From Actinomycetota bacterium (lineage in GTDB: Bacteria > Actinomycetota > Nitriliruptoria > Nitriliruptorales > JAHWKO01): a stretch of DNA of 12,208 nucleotides. Positions within the stretch are counted from its first letter, which is position 1. Every line of letters begins with the position of its first letter. A model generated the notes under the pieces. It did not search any database, had not been told where the DNA came from, and saw nothing but the letters and a program-made list of their open reading frames with translations. Position numbers and translations under genes: made by a program. This document shows, one piece after another, positions 8,834 through 12,208 of this stretch. The DNA lies in the NCBI GenBank assembly GCA_019347855.1, contig JAHWKO010000073.1, forward strand, positions 1 through 12,208. The letters are read 5' to 3'.

Positions 8834-10603
8834 GTGGCGGACATCAACAAGGTCGGGATCGTCGGGTGCGGGACCATGGGGTCCGGCATCAGCGAGATCG
8901 TCGCTCGCAACGGGTTCGACGTCGTCTTCGTCGAGGTCGACGAGGAGGCGGTCGACGAGGGGCGTCGGCGCATCGAGTCATCCCTCCAGCGTCGCGTGGA
9001 CCGTGGGAAGCTCGAGGAGGACGAGCGCGACGAGATCCTCGCTCGCATCAGCGGTTCGACCAAGTACGCCGACCTGTCCGACGTGGACCTCGTGATCGAA
9101 GCGGTCCCCGAGAAGCTCGCCCTGAAGCAGGAGGTCTTCGCGAGGATCGACGAGCACGTCCCCGACCGGGCGATCGTCGCGACCAACACGTCGTCCCTGC
9201 CCGTGATGGACATCGCCGTCCAGACCCGTCGCCCGAACCGGGTCCTGGGGTTCCACTTCTTCAACCCGGCGCCCGTGATGGAGCTGATCGAGCTGGTGCG
9301 GACGGTGGTGACGGACGAGGCGGTCGTCGAGGACGCCCAGACCTTCGCCGAGCGGATCGGCAAGACCCCGGTCACCGTCGGCGATCGTGCCGGCTTCATC
9401 GCGAACCAGCTGCTGTTCCCCTACATCAACCAGGCCATCGACATGGTCGAGTCCGGGTACGCCAGCAAGGAGGACGTCGACAACGCGATGCGGTTCGGTG
9501 CCGGCCACCCCATGGGGCCGATCGCGCTGGCCGACCTGGTCGGCATCGACACCATGCTCGGCATCACCGAGGCGATCTGGGGGCAGTTCGAGCAGACCCG
9601 GTTCGCGCCCCAGCCGTTCCTCCGACAGCTCACCTCCGCCGGCTTCACGGGGCGCAAGGCGGGGCGCGGCTTCTACCAGTACGAGGAACCAGGCTCGTCC
9701 CAGACCCTGTCCGAGGGCCCGCCCCGCGACGCCGCCGACCCCGATGCGATCGCGGACTGGTCGCGGATCGCCGTCGTCGGCACCGGGACGATGGCCACCG
9801 GGATGGCGCAGGTGTTCGCCCAGGCCGGTTACGAGGTCGTGATCCGGGGTCGCGGGAAGCACAAGTCCGAGGCGGTCATCGACGGCATCTCCCGGAGCCT
9901 CCAGCGGCGTGTGGACAAGGGCCGCATGGACGATGAGGAGCGCGGCGAGATCGTCGGGCGGCTCGTCCCCACGGGCGAGTACGAGGACATCGGCGACTGC
10001 GACCTCGTGATCGAGGCGGTGGCCGAGACGCTCGAGGTCAAGCGCGACGTGTTCGAGAACATCGATGCGGTCGCCAAGGAGGGCGCGGTCCTCGCGACCA
10101 CGACCTCCAGCCTCCCGGTGATCGAGTGCGCGATGTCGACCCGGCGCCCCCAGGACGTCATCGGGTTGCACTTCTTCAACCCGGCGGCGGCCATGAAGCT
10201 CGTCGAGATCGTGCCCACCGTGCGGACCGACGATGCGATCCTGGAACGCTCACGCGCGTTCGTCGACCGGTGCGGCAAGGTCGGGGTCCTGTGCAGCGAC
10301 CGGGCCGGGTTCATCGTGAACGCGCTGCTGTTCCCGTACCTGAACGACGCCGTTCGGATGCTCCAGTCGCACTACGCGACCGCCGAGGAGATCGACACCG
10401 CGATGAAGCTCGGCTGCGGACACCCGATGGGCCCGTTCGAGCTGATCGACATCGTCGGTCTGGATGTGACCCTCGCGATCATCCAGCGGCTGCACGAGGA
10501 GTTCCGCGAGCCGTCGTACGCCCCCGCGCCGCTGCTCGAGCACATGGTCGAAGCGGACTTCCTCGGTAAGAAGGGCGGTCGTGGCTTCTACATCTACGAC
10601 TGA
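8834..10603 (+). CDS. Tandem-duplicated 3-hydroxyacyl-CoA (3-hydroxybutyryl-CoA) dehydrogenase
   Basis: The 589-residue protein holds two complete copies of the short 3-hydroxyacyl-CoA dehydrogenase, residues ~5-284 and ~310-589, joined by a Pro/Ser/Asp-rich linker. The enzyme oxidises 3-hydroxyacyl-CoA to 3-ketoacyl-CoA in beta-oxidation, or the reverse in butanoate/polyhydroxyalkanoate pathways. Copy 1 has GCGTMG (G11, G13, G16) and the catalytic set S120, H141, E153, N191. Copy 2 keeps S425, H446, E458, N496, but its Rossmann loop is GTGTMA (third Gly is Ala) and the acidic residue after strand 2 (E34 in copy 1) is Gly339 flanked by R338 and R340, which may shift it toward NADP or weaken binding. 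Two-copy forms are known in Streptomyces. The GTG start follows GAGGGGG (8822-8828). It forms its own unit behind a candidate promoter and palindrome. Confidence 0.95.
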   Translation: MADINKVGIVGCGTMGSGISEIVARNGFDVVFVEVDEEAVDEGRRRIESSLQRRVDRGKLEEDERDEILARISGSTKYADLSDVDLVIEAVPEKLALKQEVFARIDEHVPDRAIVATNTSSLPVMDIAVQTRRPNRVLGFHFFNPAPVMELIELVRTVVTDEAVVEDAQTFAERIGKTPVTVGDRAGFIANQLLFPYINQAIDMVESGYASKEDVDNAMRFGAGHPMGPIALADLVGIDTMLGITEAIWGQFEQTRFAPQPFLRQLTSAGFTGRKAGRGFYQYEEPGSSQTLSEGPPRDAADPDAIADWSRIAVVGTGTMATGMAQVFAQAGYEVVIRGRGKHKSEAVIDGISRSLQRRVDKGRMDDEERGEIVGRLVPTGEYEDIGDCDLVIEAVAETLEVKRDVFENIDAVAKEGAVLATTTSSLPVIECAMSTRRPQDVIGLHFFNPAAAMKLVEIVPTVRTDDAILERSRAFVDRCGKVGVLCSDRAGFIVNALLFPYLNDAVRMLQSHYATAEEIDTAMKLGCGHPMGPFELIDIVGLDVTLAIIQRLHEEFREPSYAPAPLLEHMVEADFLGKKGGRGFYIYD

Positions 10604-10623
10604 TGTCAGGTACCACTGACGTC
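10602..10623 (+). terminator. Hairpin after the dehydrogenase gene
   Basis: The arm gatgtcag (10602-10609), beginning inside the stop codon, pairs with ctgacgtc (10616-10623) around the loop gtacca, with one G-T wobble. It fills most of the 38-base spacer before the DUF1232 gene. No T run follows, so it may be a weak terminator, a processing or stability element, or an operator-like site. Confidence 0.35.
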
Positions 10624-10641
10624 CCGCGACCGAGGCGATAG

Positions 10642-11055
10642 ATGTCCGACGAGCACCCCGTCCCGCACCGCCCGCAGCAGCCGGATGATGCGTCAGCGTC
10701 ATCCGGTGAGCGTCCGTCCGACGGGCGCGGCGATGTCCAGCGCTCGAGCGCGGCGAAGCAGCTGATCCGGTTCCTGCCCGACGTCGGACGGCTGCTGTAC
10801 GACGTGTCGCGTGACGACCGGGTGCCGTTCCCCGCGAAGGTCAAGTCCGGCGCGGCTGCGGCGTACGTCTTCAGCCCGGTCGATGTGATCCCGGACTTCA
10901 TCCCCGGCCTGGGGCAGATGGACGACATCGCCATCGTCGTGTGGGCCGTGCGCAACCTGTTCCGCTCGGCCGGGTACGACGTGCTCAAGGACCTGTGGAG
11001 CGGGACCGACGACGGCTTCGCGCTCCTCCTGATGGTCGCCGGGGTCGAGGCCTGA
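10642..11055 (+). CDS. DUF1232 (YkvA-like) membrane-associated protein
   Basis: The 137-residue protein has a hydrophilic, probably disordered N-terminus (1-35, rich in Pro, Asp, Ser) and a DUF1232 domain from ~36 to 110. The hallmark is the segment 75-95, AAYVFSPVDVIPDFIPGLG followed by QMDD, in which SPxDxIPDFIPxxGxxDD is nearly invariant in the family. Hydrophobic stretches around it (about 69-90 and 96-107) suggest membrane insertion or association. The family is widespread in bacteria but its function is not established. ATG at 10642 follows GAGG at 10632-10635. No other in-frame ATG or GTG precedes the domain closely. A strong hairpin lies within its first codons (10681-10706). Its stop TGA overlaps the proposed CTG start of the next gene, so the two are probably co-translated. 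Confidence 0.88.
   Translation: MSDEHPVPHRPQQPDDASASSGERPSDGRGDVQRSSAAKQLIRFLPDVGRLLYDVSRDDRVPFPAKVKSGAAAAYVFSPVDVIPDFIPGLGQMDDIAIVVWAVRNLFRSAGYDVLKDLWSGTDDGFALLLMVAGVEA
10681..10706 (+). other. Strong hairpin inside the 5' coding part of the DUF1232 gene
   Basis: The arm ccggatgatgc (10681-10691) pairs with gcgtcatccgg (10696-10706) around the four-base loop gtca; 10 of 11 pairs are Watson-Crick and one is G-T. It covers codons 14-22, which encode the low-complexity segment PDDASASSG. It could slow translation, stabilise the 5' end of the message, or be a chance result of the repetitive codons. Confidence 0.6.
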
Positions 11056-11261
11056 GCCAGCCACGCATCCCGGAGATCCCGGGCTACGAGGTCCGACGCG
11101 TCCAACCGATCGATGCGCGCAAGGACTACGTCTGCCCCGGGTGCGGGAACACGATCCCGGCGGGCGAGGGACACGTCGTCGCGTGGCGCGAGCACGCGGA
11201 GGACCTCCGTCGACACTGGCACCACCACTGCTGGCGCCTCGAGACTCGCCGCCACCACTGA
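11052..11261 (+). CDS. Small zinc-ribbon-like protein (CPGC...HWHxxCW), probable CTG start
   Basis: The 69-residue product resembles a conserved small actinobacterial protein, sometimes labelled ATP/GTP-binding without evidence. It contains IPGYEVRRVQPIDARKDY, then C28-P-G-C31, then GHVVAW, and finally H55-W-H57-H-H-C60-W. The two CxxC cysteines and the His/Cys cluster near the end are likely ligands of one zinc ion, inferred from pattern. Its cellular role is unknown. The conserved region begins only a few residues after the upstream stop. No ATG, GTG or TTG is found in frame until GTG at 10941, which would overlap DUF1232 by 115 bases and add a non-conserved Arg-rich tail. CTG at 11052, sharing CTGA with that stop and preceded by GGGG at 11041-11044, is therefore the best start. 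Confidence 0.75.
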   Translation: MSQPRIPEIPGYEVRRVQPIDARKDYVCPGCGNTIPAGEGHVVAWREHAEDLRRHWHHHCWRLETRRHH

Positions 11262-11277
11262 GTCGGTCGATGGATGC

Positions 11278-11303
11278 GGGCGTGCGTGAACGGCACGCGT
11301 CCC
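11278..11303. terminator. Hairpin in the convergent spacer (possible two-way terminator)
   Basis: The six bases gcgtgc (11280-11285) pair with gcacgc (11293-11298) around a seven-base loop; two more G-C pairs (11278-11279 with 11301-11302) can form after a two-base bulge. It lies between the convergent zinc-protein and HNH genes, where a shared terminator is expected. The stem is imperfect and has no T run on either strand. Nothing else is recognised in the 80-base spacer. Confidence 0.3.
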
Positions 11304-11341
11304 TGCGTGCTGCTGGGAGAGGGTGTGGGGGCTAAGGCTCG

Positions 11342-12208
11342 TCAGTCGGCGGGTGGTGCGCGGTTGAGGCGGGTGCCCCAGGGCAGGGTGCGGTAGGTGC
11401 GGTGGCGCCATCGGGCGGTGACCCGCCCGGTGTCGGGGTCCAGGGCCAGCGCCCAGCCCTTCTTGTGGACGAGGTTGAGGTGTCCGAACGCGCCGAGGGA
11501 CACGAGGTGGTCGGGATGGTGGCCGTACCGGGCTCTGTCAAGGTGGTGGATGTGGGTCTGTCCGGCGGGGGTGCGTGATCCGGGCATGCGTCCGCCCCGA
11601 TCGCGGAGGCGGACGGCCAGCTGGGTCTTGGCCGGCAGCCGTGCGGCGTTGACGACAGTGGAGACCGCCAGGGGTCTCTTGCCGTCGAACAGCACGGCTC
11701 TGCAGTCGTGATCGGTCTCGAGGATCCGTCGCAGCGCGGTCTTCGTGATCGTCGGTACGGCCCCGGGTACGTCGAGCAGCACCTGCCCTGCCGCCGTGGC
11801 CGTGCAGTCGCCCACGTCGACCACGAGGTTGACCAGCGGCCGGGCCTCGCGGCCTCCTGCCGTGTCCCCGGCGAGGTAGTCGCCGGCCGCGGCGACGGCT
11901 CCGGCGGCACGTCGCTGTGACGGCTTGGACGGCACGTCTTCACCGGCGGCTTCCAGGTCGTTGGCGGCCGCATCCCACGCCCCCACGACCGTGGACAGCC
12001 CGACCGGGTCCATCTGCCCGTAGAACGACCCTCCCCCGTCGAAGTCCTGCTGTACCGACACGAAGTTGGCCTTCTCCTGACGGCGTTCCCGGTCACGGAC
12101 CGACCGCAGCCCCTTGAGCTCGTCGACCTCGCGGGACACGGCCCAGGCGAGACGGTCCGGGTCCATCGCGTCGAACAGGTCCTCGGAGGCCTGGAGACGG
12201 GCGTCCAG
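11342..12208 (-). CDS. DUF222/13E12-family HNH endonuclease-like protein, 5' end outside window
   Basis: The frame runs off the window edge, leaving the last 288 residues; ATG at 12166 is internal, because the upstream codons (LDARLQASEDLFDA) continue without a stop. Most of the visible part matches the DUF222 domain found in actinobacterial 13E12 repeat proteins (FVSVQQDFDGGGSFYGQMDPVGLSTVVGAW, RRAAGAVAAAGDYL, VNLVVDVGD). The HNH region (11459-11599) aligns with the family but is altered. Where relatives have CRFPGC, this has GRMPGS; where they have DNLVLLC-x-x-HH, this has DHLVSLGAFGH. So the three metal cysteines and the central Asn are gone, while HIHHLDRARYGHH, the last His residues and VHKKGW remain. 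It may be a diverged subtype that holds its fold differently, or an inactive nuclease. The family is often multicopy and linked to mobile DNA; its function is unproven. Confidence 0.82.
   Translation of the reverse strand: MDARLQASEDLFDAMDPDRLAWAVSREVDELKGLRSVRDRERRQEKANFVSVQQDFDGGGSFYGQMDPVGLSTVVGAWDAAANDLEAAGEDVPSKPSQRRAAGAVAAAGDYLAGDTAGGREARPLVNLVVDVGDCTATAAGQVLLDVPGAVPTITKTALRRILETDHDCRAVLFDGKRPLAVSTVVNAARLPAKTQLAVRLRDRGGRMPGSRTPAGQTHIHHLDRARYGHHPDHLVSLGAFGHLNLVHKKGWALALDPDTGRVTARWRHRTYRTLPWGTRLNRAPPAD

Noticed and set aside
10941..11051. Earlier GTG start for the small zinc protein
   Set aside because: The added residues are Arg-rich read-through of the DUF1232 gene in a second frame and do not resemble the family.

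Overview
The window is a gene-dense, very GC-rich stretch with frequent GTG starts and short or overlapping gene junctions. It looks like an actinobacterial chromosome. Supporting signs are a MurA with Asp in place of the catalytic Cys, a DUF222/13E12-type HNH protein, a tandem-duplicated 3-hydroxyacyl-CoA dehydrogenase, and a small CPGC...HWHxxCW zinc protein of a kind common in Actinobacteria. A deep-branching lineage such as Nitriliruptoria/Egibacteria or Acidimicrobiia is plausible, but this is only a guess from the protein character. No rRNA, tRNA, CRISPR array, insertion sequence or prophage gene was seen, and no gene-free stretch exceeds about 120 bases.

Region 1 (1-3243) is the distal half of an F1Fo ATP synthase operon in the standard order: atpA (3' end only), atpG, atpD, atpC. 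The alpha subunit carries an unusual acidic C-terminal extension of about 95-100 residues, partly built from a 9-bp tandem repeat. A small hairpin may cover the atpC ribosome-binding site.

Region 2 (3244-8714) starts with a 114-base spacer holding a hairpin and a -10-like element placed for a leaderless transcript. Four same-strand genes follow with overlaps of 8, 4 and 4 bases: murA (first cytoplasmic step of peptidoglycan synthesis), a SpoIID/LytB-type glycan-cleaving enzyme with a FlgD-like Ig domain and a C-terminal membrane anchor, a CPBP intramembrane protease, and a single reading frame joining an AadA-like nucleotidyltransferase to a PhzF-like isomerase domain. The first three suggest an envelope-related operon. 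The role of the fusion protein is unknown and it is the most novel-looking item here. The order ATP synthase - murA - spoIID resembles that of endospore-forming Firmicutes.

Region 3 (8715-10603) is a separate unit. A TAGGCT -10-like element and a perfect 22-bp palindrome precede a two-copy 3-hydroxyacyl-CoA dehydrogenase whose second NAD-binding site has changed. Region 4 (10604-11261) holds a DUF1232/YkvA-like membrane-associated protein followed by a 69-residue zinc-ribbon-like protein that seems to start at CTG, overlapping the upstream stop. Region 5 (11262-12208) is a convergent spacer and, on the minus strand, the 3' part of a DUF222-HNH gene whose HNH motif has lost its usual cysteines and Asn.
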